The notes under the pieces are model-generated. The model was not told the DNA's origin. It ran no database searches and was given only the letters and a program-made list of their open reading frames with translations. From Ramlibacter ginsenosidimutans (GTDB lineage Bacteria; Pseudomonadota; Gammaproteobacteria; Burkholderiales; Burkholderiaceae_C), in contig NZ_JAEPWM010000002.1 of the NCBI RefSeq assembly GCF_016654015.1, forward strand, positions 186,001 through 250,000: 64,000 bases of DNA. The letters are read 5' to 3'. A program made the translations under genes and the position numbers. Positions 17,182 to 25,014 of the stretch are shown piece by piece. The first letter of the stretch is position 1. Every line of letters starts with the position of its first letter.

Positions 17182-18615
17182 ATGGTCCGTCGCGCCACCA
17201 AGATCGTCGTCACCCTCGGCCCGGCGTCCAGCGAACCGGTCGTCCTCGAGCGGATGATCCGCGCCGGTGTGAACGTCGTGCGCCTGAATTTCAGCCACGG
17301 CACGGCGCAGGATCACATCGCGCGCGCCAAGCTCGTGCGCGAAGTGGCGCACGCCGCGGGGCGCGAGGTCGCGATCATGGCCGACCTGCAAGGTCCCAAG
17401 ATCCGCGTGGGCAAGTTCACGGACGGCAAGGCGCAGCTCGAACCCGGGGCCAAGTTCGTGCTCGATGCGAGCCGCACCGAGCCGGGCGACGCCAACGCGG
17501 TGGGACTCGACTACAAGGAGCTGCCGCGGGACGTGAAGCCCGGGGACACGCTGCTGCTGAACGACGGTCTCATCGTGCTGACGGTCGACAGCGTGAAGGG
17601 CGAACAGATCCGCACGACGGTGAAGCTGGGCGGCGTGCTGTCCAACAACAAGGGCATCAACAAGCAGGGCGGCGGCCTCACGGCGCCGGCGCTCACGGCC
17701 AAGGACATGGAGGACATCCGCACGGCGATGGCCTTCCAGGCCGACTATGTCGCGGTGAGCTTCCCCAAGAACGCCACCGACATGGAGATGGCGCGCCAGC
17801 TGTGCAACGTGGCGGCCGCGGAGTTCCGCCACAAGCCGGCGCTGATCGCGAAGATCGAGCGCGCCGAGGCGATCCCGAACCTGGTGGAGATCCTGAAGGC
17901 GAGCGACGCCATCATGGTGGCCCGCGGCGACCTGGCGGTGGAAGTCGGGAACGCCGCGGTGCCCGCGCTGCAGAAGCGCATGATCCGGCTCGCGCGCGAG
18001 CACGACAAGGTCGTGATCACCGCCACGCAGATGATGGAGTCGATGATCTCCAACCCGGTGCCCACGCGCGCCGAAGTGAGCGACGTCGCGAACGCCGTGC
18101 TGGATGGCACGGACGCCGTGATGACGAGCGCGGAGACCGCGACCGGCAAGTACCCGGTCGAAGTGGTGCAGCAGATGGCCGCCATCTGCGCGGAAGCGGA
18201 GATGGCCGAGGACGTGCGCCTCGATGCGGACTTCACCGGCATGTCCTTCTCGCGCATCGACCAGTCGATCGCCATGGGCGCGCTGTTCACGGCCTACCAC
18301 CTGGGCTGCAAGGCCATTGTCGCGCTGACGGACTCCGGCTCGACGCCGTTGTGGATGAGCCGGCATCGCATCCACATCCCGATCTACGCGCTCACGCCCA
18401 AGCTGGTGACGCAGCGCCGCATGGCGCTGTACCGCAACGTGCGGCCGCTGCTGATGGACCAGAGCGCCGACCGCGACACCGCGCTGGCCGAGGCCGAAGC
18501 GCACCTGAAGAAGCGCGGCATCATGGTGTCGGGCGATATCTACGCGATCACCTGCGGCGAGCCGATGGGCGCCCCCGGCGGCACCAACATGCTGAAGATC
18601 GTGCGGGCGAGCTGA
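17182..18615 (+). CDS. pyk: Pyruvate kinase
   Basis: Catalyses phosphoenolpyruvate + ADP to pyruvate + ATP, the last step of glycolysis. The 477-residue product has the expected TIM-barrel motifs: TLGPAS near the N terminus, NVVRLNFSHGT, ADLQGPKIRVG, the active-site stretch ALIAKIERAEAI and VITATQMMESMI, and a C-terminal regulatory domain. The stop is followed immediately by a long inverted repeat and then fba. The upstream 192-base gap is shared with the divergent desaturase. TTGTAA (17130-17135) and GAGAAT (17147-17152) are visible but too close together to form a standard promoter; the second could be an extended -10. Confidence 0.97.
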   Translation: MVRRATKIVVTLGPASSEPVVLERMIRAGVNVVRLNFSHGTAQDHIARAKLVREVAHAAGREVAIMADLQGPKIRVGKFTDGKAQLEPGAKFVLDASRTEPGDANAVGLDYKELPRDVKPGDTLLLNDGLIVLTVDSVKGEQIRTTVKLGGVLSNNKGINKQGGGLTAPALTAKDMEDIRTAMAFQADYVAVSFPKNATDMEMARQLCNVAAAEFRHKPALIAKIERAEAIPNLVEILKASDAIMVARGDLAVEVGNAAVPALQKRMIRLAREHDKVVITATQMMESMISNPVPTRAEVSDVANAVLDGTDAVMTSAETATGKYPVEVVQQMAAICAEAEMAEDVRLDADFTGMSFSRIDQSIAMGALFTAYHLGCKAIVALTDSGSTPLWMSRHRIHIPIYALTPKLVTQRRMALYRNVRPLLMDQSADRDTALAEAEAHLKKRGIMVSGDIYAITCGEPMGAPGGTNMLKIVRAS

Positions 18616-18757
18616 GCTGCAAAGGCGGACAGCCGAACGCAAAGGTCGCAAAAGAAGAACAGCCAAAGCTCGCAAAAGCAGACTTTCCAGGAGGAAGTCC
18701 TTTTGCGATCTTTGCGAAACCTTTGCGACCCTTGCGTGCGGATGTCCGCCTTTCAGC
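18616..18757. repeat. Long imperfect inverted repeat (family 1, copy A)
   Basis: It begins on the base after the pyk stop codon. The left arm (18616 to about 18685) and right arm (about 18690 to 18757) fold onto each other; the outermost 35 bases are nearly perfect (for example AAAGGCGGACA against TGTCCGCCTTT), with a small inner stem near GACTTTCC/GGAAGTC. Both arms contain a degenerate period of about 10-12 bases with the core TCGCAAAG. The left arm matches, in reverse, the right arm of the element at 41814-41928, so the two are copies of one family. No coding potential is seen. Confidence 0.85.
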
Positions 18758-18794
18758 GGGGCCCGAACGCCCCCCAAGATCCAGCCTCAACCGC

Positions 18795-18800
18795 TAGAAT
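18795..18800 (+). promoter_or_regulatory. Candidate -10 element for fba (TAGAAT)
   Basis: CTAGAAT lies 68 bases upstream of the fba start and just after the inverted repeat, consistent with fba having its own promoter. No good -35 is seen at 16-18 bases. Confidence 0.3.
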
Positions 18801-18867
18801 TCAGCGAGAGTTACGGAGCGGTTACGCCGGCCGTAGCACCCATCCGTCGTACCTCCCAGGAACTGCC

Positions 18868-19932
18868 ATGCCTCTCGTTTCCATGCGCGAACTGCTGGAC
18901 CATGCTGCCGCCAACGGCTACGGCATCCCGGCCTTCAACGTCAACAACCTCGAACAGGTCCAGGCGGTGATGGAAGCCGCGAAGGAAGTGAATGCGCCGG
19001 TGATCCTGCAGGCCAGCGCCGGCGCCCGCAAGTACGCAGGCGAGTCCTTCATCAAGCACCTGATCTCGGCGGCCATCGAGGCGTACCCGAAGATCCCGCT
19101 GGTCATGCACCAGGACCATGGGCAGAGCCCCGACGTCTGCAAGGGCGCCATCGACCTGGGCTTCTCCTCGGTGATGATGGACGGCTCACTGGAGGCGGAC
19201 GGCAAGACCATCGCCAGCTACGAGTACAACGTGGACGTCACGCGCAAGGTGGTCGACATGGCGCACAAGACCGGCGTCACCGTCGAAGGCGAACTGGGCT
19301 GCCTGGGCTCGCTGGAGACCATGCGCGGCGACAAGGAGGACGGCCACGGCACCGACTCCACGATGACGCGCGAGCAGCTGCTGACCGACCCCGAGCAGGC
19401 CGCCGATTTCGTGAAGAAGACCCAGCTCGACGCACTGGCCATCGCCATCGGCACCAGCCACGGCGCCTACAAGTTCACCCGCAAGCCCACCGGCGACATC
19501 CTGGCGATCGACCGCATCAAGGAAATCCACCGCCGCATCCCCACCACGCACCTGGTGATGCACGGGTCCTCCTCGGTGCCGCAGGAGCTGCTGGCCGTGA
19601 TCCGCCAGTACGGCGGCAACATGAAGGAAACGTATGGCGTGCCGGTGGAGGAGATCCAGGAAGCCATCAAGCACGGGGTGCGCAAGATCAACATCGACAC
19701 CGACATCCGCCTGGCGATGACCGGCGCCGTGCGCAAGTTCCTCGCCGAGAATCCCGAGAAGTTCGACATGCGCGAGTGGATGAAGCCCGCGCGCGAAGCG
19801 GCGAAGCAGGTGTGCAAGCAGCGCTATCTCGAGTTCGGCTGCGAAGGCCAGGCCGGCAAGATCAAGGGCGAGAGCCTGCAGGTCGTTGCGGCCAAGTACG
19901 CGAAGGGCGAGCTGGCCCAGGTGGTCCACTGA
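18868..19932 (+). CDS. fba: Class II fructose-1,6-bisphosphate aldolase
   Basis: Zinc-dependent aldolase that interconverts fructose 1,6-bisphosphate with dihydroxyacetone phosphate and glyceraldehyde 3-phosphate. The ATG at 18868 gives [24 protein letters not shown] and 354 residues, the usual length for the proteobacterial/Calvin-cycle type subclass; the frame is open further upstream without good starts. Motifs are VMHQDHGQS (zinc ligand His), [21 protein letters not shown] and [12 protein letters not shown]. In Comamonadaceae fba is typically followed by purC; here a membrane-protein gene lies between them. Confidence 0.96.
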   Translation: MPLVSMRELLDHAAANGYGIPAFNVNNLEQVQAVMEAAKEVNAPVILQASAGARKYAGESFIKHLISAAIEAYPKIPLVMHQDHGQSPDVCKGAIDLGFSSVMMDGSLEADGKTIASYEYNVDVTRKVVDMAHKTGVTVEGELGCLGSLETMRGDKEDGHGTDSTMTREQLLTDPEQAADFVKKTQLDALAIAIGTSHGAYKFTRKPTGDILAIDRIKEIHRRIPTTHLVMHGSSSVPQELLAVIRQYGGNMKETYGVPVEEIQEAIKHGVRKINIDTDIRLAMTGAVRKFLAENPEKFDMREWMKPAREAAKQVCKQRYLEFGCEGQAGKIKGESLQVVAAKYAKGELAQVVH

Positions 19933-19981
19933 ATTGCAGCTTCCGCAGGGGGGGCTTGCGCACCTGGACGCGACGCACTCC

Positions 19982-21574
19982 GTGCGTGACGCGGCGCCAG
20001 CGGCCATCCCTGCGGTGAGCATCTCGGCGCGCGTGCGCTCGGGCTTGTCGGCGGTCACGCCGGTCGCCGCCTGCCTGGCGTTCGCGTTCTGGATCTACTA
20101 CGCGATCCAGCGGCAGGTCGCCGGGCCGTTGAACTCCGACGAGATCTACTTCGCCCACATCCTCTGGCTGATCCATGCCGGCAAGCGGCAGTACGTGGAC
20201 TTTTTCAGCCAGCACCTTCCCACTTACTTCCAACTTCTGCAGCCGCTGGTGGCGGCGCTGTCGAAAAGCCCGACCGACCTGAACTACGTGTGGGGTGCAC
20301 GTGCGATCTCAGCGCTGGTCATCGTGTCCTACCTGGCCTTGGCAGCATGGGTGCATCGGCGCGCGGCCCCGGAAGCCGGCCGCGCAGGACTGCTGGCCAC
20401 TGCCGCATCGATGCTCGTTTTCGTGGTGCTTGCCCGCATGGTCGAGGTCCGGTCCGATACGTTGGGCCTGCTGCTGATGAACGCCGCCTGGGCCATCGTC
20501 CTCGGCGGACGGACCGCGGTGCGAGCGGCTTCGGGGGCAACCCTCGCCGGCTTGGCGATCCTGTTCGCGCCGCGCGCGGCAGGCATGGCTGGGATTCTGG
20601 GACTGACCCTGCTGGTGCTTGCCCTGCGTGCCCGTGATGGCGCAAGCGTGCGGGGACTGCTATACGTCGCCGGCGGCTTTGCAGCGGCGGCGGTCGGCCT
20701 GTATCTCGCGGCGCCCGACTGGGTGGCCCTGGTAGTGCGGTCCTGCTTCGTCGAGCCCGTGAAGTTCGCGACCGCCTTTCCCTATTTCCGCAGATTCCTG
20801 GCTGGGGATCGCATTCCTCTCGTGCTGCTGCTCGCGCTCGGCGCGGTCGGGGGGCTGCGCCTCGCGCATGGATCGCGCAGGGAGCAGGGCATCCTGGTAT
20901 CGGCCGCGTGCATCGGGCAACTGCTGATCCTCTGCGCCGATCCCGCGCCATTTGAATATGTCTATGGTTGGGCGGCTTTGCCCGCGGTCTTTGGCATCGT
21001 GTCGATGAGCCGCCTCGTCGCTGTCTCTGTCCCGTTCCTTTTTGCAATGGCGCTGGTGGGGCTCTCCGCGTCGTTCATCCTCCTCAACGGGCACCAGCCG
21101 CCGACTTTGTCGCCCCTTCGCCTTAGCTTCGACGCGACCATCAGCCGCGAGGACGTCGCCCGATTGCCCACTCCCGCATTGATCGCCCTCGTGGTCGGCG
21201 ACCAAGGGCAACAGAACCTCGAGAACCAGCTGCGGATCCGCTCGGAACTATGCCGCCGCGTGCGCGGCACCGTGATGGCATCCTTCGGCACCAACCCCCT
21301 GTGCCTGCCGGACACCCTGTACGTGTGGTCAGGTGGAGTGCGCCTTCCCGCGATCGCGGTGGGCGACCCGCAAGCTCCCGGCAGCATGACCTGGCCGAAG
21401 TTCGAGGCAGCCTTCCTTCGCGCCAGTCCTGAAGTATTCATCTGGGCCGACCGCTGGGAACCTCCACACGCGTTGCTGCACAGGACGAGGCAGATGCTCG
21501 CCTGCTGTTACGACGTCCACGACGGCTTTGCGATCCGCCGCGACGAAGGGCGCGGCAGTCAGGCCGTCCCGTGA
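19982..21574 (+). CDS. Polytopic membrane protein, possibly a GT-C type glycosyltransferase
   Basis: About 530 residues with nine to eleven hydrophobic segments. The first is followed by NSDEIYFAHILW, an acidic motif in a first extracytoplasmic loop as seen in GT-C enzymes (ArnT/PMT-like) that use lipid-linked sugars. The C-terminal 150 residues are soluble. No family can be named with certainty. The start is unclear: GTG at 19982 or 20015, neither with a clear Shine-Dalgarno sequence; fba ends at 19932. Several stretches (around 20930-21010) use A/T-ending codons more often than the neighbouring housekeeping genes, hinting at acquisition. It stands between fba and purC, in the same direction. 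Confidence 0.7.
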   Translation: MRDAAPAAIPAVSISARVRSGLSAVTPVAACLAFAFWIYYAIQRQVAGPLNSDEIYFAHILWLIHAGKRQYVDFFSQHLPTYFQLLQPLVAALSKSPTDLNYVWGARAISALVIVSYLALAAWVHRRAAPEAGRAGLLATAASMLVFVVLARMVEVRSDTLGLLLMNAAWAIVLGGRTAVRAASGATLAGLAILFAPRAAGMAGILGLTLLVLALRARDGASVRGLLYVAGGFAAAAVGLYLAAPDWVALVVRSCFVEPVKFATAFPYFRRFLAGDRIPLVLLLALGAVGGLRLAHGSRREQGILVSAACIGQLLILCADPAPFEYVYGWAALPAVFGIVSMSRLVAVSVPFLFAMALVGLSASFILLNGHQPPTLSPLRLSFDATISREDVARLPTPALIALVVGDQGQQNLENQLRIRSELCRRVRGTVMASFGTNPLCLPDTLYVWSGGVRLPAIAVGDPQAPGSMTWPKFEAAFLRASPEVFIWADRWEPPHALLHRTRQMLACCYDVHDGFAIRRDEGRGSQAVP

Positions 21575-21663
21575 ACGCCGCCTTATCCACGTTCCTTTTC
21601 ACCTCGCCGCCGTCGCTCGTGCGCGGTAAGCTGACTCTCCGTTCGACAAGCCAGGAGAAGTTC

Positions 21664-21741
21664 GTGCCGATGCACCGCTTCCAGCCCGCGCGCCCGGGAG
21701 GCGCGCGCTCGCCCACCGTCCCGACCGTCCACCTGCAATGA
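21664..21741 (+). CDS. Possible 25-codon leader frame overlapping purC
   Basis: GTG at 21664 is preceded at ideal spacing (six bases) by AGGAG (21653-21657). It opens a frame of 25 codons ending TGA at 21739-21741. The stop overlaps the purC start in ATGA (21738-21741), the usual form for coupled translation. purC itself has no Shine-Dalgarno sequence directly upstream. The peptide ([20 protein letters not shown] and five more residues) matches nothing I know. It may be a leader peptide that drives purC translation, or chance. Confidence 0.45.
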   Translation: MPMHRFQPARPGGARSPTVPTVHLQ

Positions 21742-22643
21742 CCGCCCTCCACACCTCCAACATCACCTCGCTGCCGCTGCTCGCGCGCGGCAAGGTGCGC
21801 GACAACTATGCCGTCGGCAACGACCGCATCCTCATGGTGGCGAGCGACCGGCTTTCCGCGTTCGACGTGATCATGGGCGAGCCCATCCCGGGCAAGGGCG
21901 AGATCCTCACGCGCATGGCGCTGTTCTGGTTCGCGCGCCTGGGCCACATCTGTCCCAACCACCTCACGGGCGAAGCACCGGAGAGCGTGGTCACGCCGGC
22001 GGAGGTGCCGCAGGTGCAGGGGCGCTCCATGCTGGTGAAGCGGCTCAAGCCGATCATGGTGGAGGCCGTCGTGCGCGGCTACCTCGCGGGCAGCGGCTGG
22101 AAGGAATACCAGGAGTCGCAGTCCGTGTGCGGGGTGAAGCTGCCCGCCGGGCTGAAGAACGCGAGCAAGCTGCCGCAGCCGATCTTCACGCCGGCCGCGA
22201 AGGCCACCTCCGGCCATGACGAGAACGTGTCCTTCGAGCACGTGGAGGGCATGATCGGCCCGCAGCTCGCGGCGAAGATCCGCGACCTGAGCATCCGCAT
22301 CTACCAGGAGGCGGCGGACTTCGCGCTCACCAAGGGACTGATCATCGCGGACACCAAGTTCGAGTTCGGCCTCGACGCGCAAGGCCAGGTGGTGCTGATG
22401 GACGAAGTCCTGACCCCGGACTCCTCGCGCTACTGGCCGGTGGAGGGCTACCAGGCCGCGTTCGCCCGCGGCGAGAACCCGCCCAGCTACGACAAGCAGT
22501 TCGTGCGCGACTGGCTGGAGAGCGTGCGCATCGACGGCCACCCCTGGGACAAGACGCCGCCGGCGCCGCGCCTCCCGAAGGACGTGATCGAAAAGACGGC
22601 CGCCAAATACCGCGAAGCGCTGCAGCGCCTGACCGCCGCCTGA
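21738..22643 (+). CDS. purC: Phosphoribosylaminoimidazole-succinocarboxamide synthase
   Basis: Catalyses ATP-dependent joining of CAIR and aspartate to SAICAR in purine synthesis. The 301-residue length is that of the longer, yeast-like bacterial form. Motifs are [13 protein letters not shown] near the N terminus, [20 protein letters not shown], and [19 protein letters not shown], followed by DSSRYWP. It converges with the SHOCT gene 28 bases downstream and belongs functionally with purE and purK two kilobases further on. Translation may depend on the leader frame described at 21664. Confidence 0.96.
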   Translation: MTALHTSNITSLPLLARGKVRDNYAVGNDRILMVASDRLSAFDVIMGEPIPGKGEILTRMALFWFARLGHICPNHLTGEAPESVVTPAEVPQVQGRSMLVKRLKPIMVEAVVRGYLAGSGWKEYQESQSVCGVKLPAGLKNASKLPQPIFTPAAKATSGHDENVSFEHVEGMIGPQLAAKIRDLSIRIYQEAADFALTKGLIIADTKFEFGLDAQGQVVLMDEVLTPDSSRYWPVEGYQAAFARGENPPSYDKQFVRDWLESVRIDGHPWDKTPPAPRLPKDVIEKTAAKYREALQRLTAA

Positions 22644-22671
22644 GGCCGCTCGCGGGCACTTGCGGCGCCGC

Positions 22672-22902
22672 TCACGCCTTCAGCTGCTTCAGGCGTGCCT
22701 GGTACTCCGCCTCGTCGATCTCGCCGCGCGCATAGCGCTCGCGCAGGATGTCCAGCGCGGTGTCCGTGCGCTTCGAGCCGCCCGCGGCGACGCTGCGCGC
22801 GAGCAGCAGGAGGCCGCCGAACAGCAGCACCCACCACAGCACGTGACCCAGGCCGAACCAGCCCCAGCCCCCGCCATTCCAGCCCCACATCTGGTGCCAC
22901 AT
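22672..22902 (-). CDS. Small membrane protein with SHOCT domain
   Basis: A 76-residue protein: a Trp/Gly-rich N terminus (MWHQMWGWNGGGWGW), one membrane segment (about 18-38), and a C-terminal SHOCT motif (ALDILRERYARGEIDEAEYQ), a short domain often found at the ends of small membrane proteins and of uncertain role. The ATG at 22902 has an excellent Shine-Dalgarno sequence, TAGGAGG. It lies 10 bases after the Spy-like gene and is almost certainly co-transcribed with it. Similar SHOCT proteins occur beside metal-stress genes; that connection is inference. Confidence 0.85.
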   Translation of the reverse strand: MWHQMWGWNGGGWGWFGLGHVLWWVLLFGGLLLLARSVAAGGSKRTDTALDILRERYARGEIDEAEYQARLKQLKA

Positions 22903-22912
22903 CGCGAGCCTC

Positions 22913-23452
22913 CTAACGGGTGCCCCACGCCTGGCGCATCTGCTCGCGCTGCTCGGGCGTGAGCACCGCCTCCATGCGCTTGCGCGAGGCCAGCATGTTC
23001 TCGAACATCTGCTTGTGCAGGGCCGCGACGCGGTCGTAGTCACGACGCTCGGCCTGCTCGTCCTGCGGGCCGGAGCCGCTGTCCCACATCGCTTCCTGCA
23101 TCTGCTGCATCAGCGGCCATTGCTGCTTGCGGAACTCGCGCTGGATCTCCGCGATCCTGGCGCGCTGCTCGGCGCTCAGGTCCGAGGGCAGCGCGCCCCA
23201 GCCACCGCCCATCATGCCGGGGCCACCGCCATAGCCGCCCGGGCCCATCATCCCGTAGCCGCCGCCCATCATGCCGGGGCCCGGGCCGTAGCCATAGCCC
23301 GGGCCCATCATCCCGTAGCCTCCGCCGCCCCCCATCATTCCGGGGCCGGGTCCATAACCGTAGCCGCGCGCCGGCTCGGCGGCGGTTGCGCAAGTGGATG
23401 CCGCCAGGCCCAGCAAGGCGGCGGCGGTGAAGGCGACAGCACGGTGTTTCAT
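22913..23452 (-). CDS. Spy/CpxP-like periplasmic protein with Gly/Met/Tyr repeats
   Basis: Residues 1-24 are a Sec signal peptide (MKHRAVAFTAAALLGLAAST with a following ATAAE cleavage region). About residues 28-85 are repeats of GYGPGPGMMGG and GGYGMMGPG. The C-terminal 90 residues are helical with the LTxxQ-type pattern of the Spy/CpxP family: LSAEQRARIAEIQREFRKQ and LTPEQREQMRQAW. Spy-family proteins are periplasmic chaperones or metal-stress proteins. The start at 23452 has AGGAGA upstream; an earlier in-frame ATG is less likely. Paired Met residues in the repeats could bind copper, but this is not shown. An FNR-type promoter lies upstream. Confidence 0.85.
   Translation of the reverse strand: MKHRAVAFTAAALLGLAASTCATAAEPARGYGYGPGPGMMGGGGGYGMMGPGYGYGPGPGMMGGGYGMMGPGGYGGGPGMMGGGWGALPSDLSAEQRARIAEIQREFRKQQWPLMQQMQEAMWDSGSGPQDEQAERRDYDRVAALHKQMFENMLASRKRMEAVLTPEQREQMRQAWGTR
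23196..23372 (-). repeat. Tandem coding repeats for Gly/Met/Tyr motifs
   Basis: About 58 codons in the Spy-like gene are built from diverged copies of a unit encoding GYGPGPGMMGG or GGYGMMGPG. The nucleotide copies are nearly identical in places (the string CCGGGCCCATCATCCCGTAG recurs), which shows recent internal duplication. The frame is intact. Confidence 0.85.
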
Positions 23453-23471
23453 GAAACTCTCCTGTGCCGCC

Positions 23472-23513
23472 AAGATAGGCGCGTGCGAGCGCCCGGGTCT
23501 TGATGCGGGTCAA
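23472..23513 (-). promoter_or_regulatory. Candidate FNR/Anr-type class II promoter of the Spy-like/SHOCT pair
   Basis: TTGATGCGGGTCAA (23500-23513; on the - strand TTGACCCGCATCAA) differs from the consensus TTGAT-N4-ATCAA at one defined position. Exactly 22 bases further along the - strand is TATCTT (23477-23472), a -10-like hexamer. Transcription starting near 23465 would centre the box at -41.5 and leave a leader of about 12 bases carrying the AGGAGA ribosome binding site. Confidence 0.6.
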
Positions 23514-23559
23514 GCGCGCTCGCGCGCGAGGCCGGCGCCCGCCGGAGAGGTCCGGACCG

Positions 23560-24453
23560 CTAGCTCAGCACCACCGACGACAACCTGCGCCGGTAGGCGG
23601 CCACGGTCGGATCGTCCGGCGGGATCTGCCCTTCGGCGACCTTGGGCTTCGGCGGCTCGATGATCTCCAGGATCGCGATGTAGGTCTTGCGCGCGAGATC
23701 CTCGTTCCACGCCTTGTCGCGCATGAGGATCTCCAGCAGTTCATCCATCGCTGCGGTCCACCGTCCCTCGGCCATCAGCAGCCGCGAGCGGTCGTACCGC
23801 GCCTGGAAATCGCGCCGGTTCGCCGCGATCTTCGCGTCCTCGTCGGCAGGATTGGGGTGCGACCTGGCGAAGGAGACCGCGTCCAGCCAGCGCGCCAGCG
23901 CGTCGATCCTGCGGGACACCGAGGCTTTGTTCGCCACCGGTTCGAAAGCGCGGCGTGCATCTGCTTCCCGGCCGGCGGCGAGCAGCGCCTTCACGTAGTC
24001 GAAGCGCGCGTCGTCGTTGCCCGGGTCGGTGGCCACTGCGTGCTGCAGGCGCTCCAGCTGCGCCTGCGGATCGGCGGCGGCGGGGTCTTCCTCCAGGAGC
24101 GGCTCCTCGTCCGCCTCCTCCTCCGCGAGCGCCTGCACGTGCTTGTCGAGGAACTCGCGCACCTGGCCTTCCGGCAGCGCGCCCATGAAGCCGTCCACCG
24201 GCTGCCCGTTCTTCAGCAGGATCACCGTGGGAATGCTGCGGATGCCGAAGGCGCCCGCGAGCTGCTGCTCCTCGTCGGAGTTGATCTTCACCAGCTTGAA
24301 GCCGCCGCCATACGCGGTTTCGAGCTTCTCCAGGATGGGGCCGAGCGCCTTGCAAGGGCCGCACCAGGGGGCCCAGAAATCCACCAGCACGGGCTGGCTC
24401 ATCGAGGCGGCGATCACCTCTTGTTCGAAGTTCGCGATGGTGACGTCGATCAT
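23560..24453 (-). CDS. cnoX: CnoX/YbbN-type thioredoxin with TPR-like C-terminal domain
   Basis: CnoX (YbbN) couples a thioredoxin fold to a helical repeat domain and protects unfolded proteins from oxidation, handing them to chaperones. The 297 residues begin with a complete thioredoxin domain with the active site WCGPC (Cys31 and Cys34) and the cis-proline stretch SIPTVILLKNG. An acidic linker (about 107-122) and a C-terminal TPR-like region (LQHAVATDPGNDDARFDYVK) follow. The intact CGPC means it could act as a true reductase, unlike the E. coli protein whose motif lacks the first cysteine. It is divergent from purE by 54 bases. Confidence 0.9.
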   Translation of the reverse strand: MIDVTIANFEQEVIAASMSQPVLVDFWAPWCGPCKALGPILEKLETAYGGGFKLVKINSDEEQQLAGAFGIRSIPTVILLKNGQPVDGFMGALPEGQVREFLDKHVQALAEEEADEEPLLEEDPAAADPQAQLERLQHAVATDPGNDDARFDYVKALLAAGREADARRAFEPVANKASVSRRIDALARWLDAVSFARSHPNPADEDAKIAANRRDFQARYDRSRLLMAEGRWTAAMDELLEILMRDKAWNEDLARKTYIAILEIIEPPKPKVAEGQIPPDDPTVAAYRRRLSSVVLS

Positions 24454-24507
24454 TCCGGCTCCCTCTGCTCGTCAAAGTAAAATTTCAGGCTTCTCTTCGG
24501 GAATTCT

Positions 24508-25014
24508 ATGAACAAGAGCGCCGTGTCCGTCGGGGTGGTGATGGGGTCCAGCAGTGACTGGGACACCCTGCAGCACGCGGTGCAGATTCTCCAGGAATTC
24601 GGGATCGCCCACGAGGCGAAGGTGGTCTCGGCCCACCGCATGCCGGACGACATGTTCGCCTATGCGGAAGCCGCCGCCGGCCGCGGGCTCAAGGCGATCA
24701 TCGCAGGCGCGGGCGGCGCGGCCCACCTGCCGGGCATGCTGGCGGCCAAGACGGTGGTGCCGGTGCTGGGCGTCCCGGTCGCCAGCCGGTACCTGCAAGG
24801 CGTCGATTCCCTGCACAGCATCGTGCAGATGCCCAAGGGCATTCCAGTGGCGACGTTTGCGATCGGTGCCGCCGGTGCCGCGAATGCAGCGCTGTTTGCA
24901 GTGGGCATGCTGGCCGTGGAAGACAGCGGCCTGCGCGCGAAGCTCGAGGCCTACCGCGCACGCCAGACGGAGGCCGCACGCGCGATGACGCTGCCGCCGC
25001 GGGATCCCGCATGA
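24508..25014 (+). CDS. purE: N5-carboxyaminoimidazole ribonucleotide mutase
   Basis: Moves the carboxyl group of N5-CAIR to form CAIR in purine synthesis. The 168-residue product is a class I PurE with VGVVMGSSSDWDTLQ at the N terminus, VVSAHRMPDDMF (active-site His) and the AGAGGAAHLPGMLAAKT loop. The following purK, whose start overlaps the purE stop (ATGA at 25011-25014), confirms the bacterial two-step route. TAAAAT at 24478-24483 is a possible -10 in the short divergent gap with cnoX. Confidence 0.96.
   Translation: MNKSAVSVGVVMGSSSDWDTLQHAVQILQEFGIAHEAKVVSAHRMPDDMFAYAEAAAGRGLKAIIAGAGGAAHLPGMLAAKTVVPVLGVPVASRYLQGVDSLHSIVQMPKGIPVATFAIGAAGAANAALFAVGMLAVEDSGLRAKLEAYRARQTEAARAMTLPPRDPA

Noticed and set aside
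21575..21737. A riboswitch or tRNA in the purC leader
   Set aside because: I could not find a cloverleaf or a purine-riboswitch-like three-way junction; the leader frame is a simpler explanation.
23196..23372. Regular repeats that might look like a CRISPR array
   Set aside because: The units are coding, in frame with the Spy-like protein, diverged, and have no spacers or cas genes nearby.
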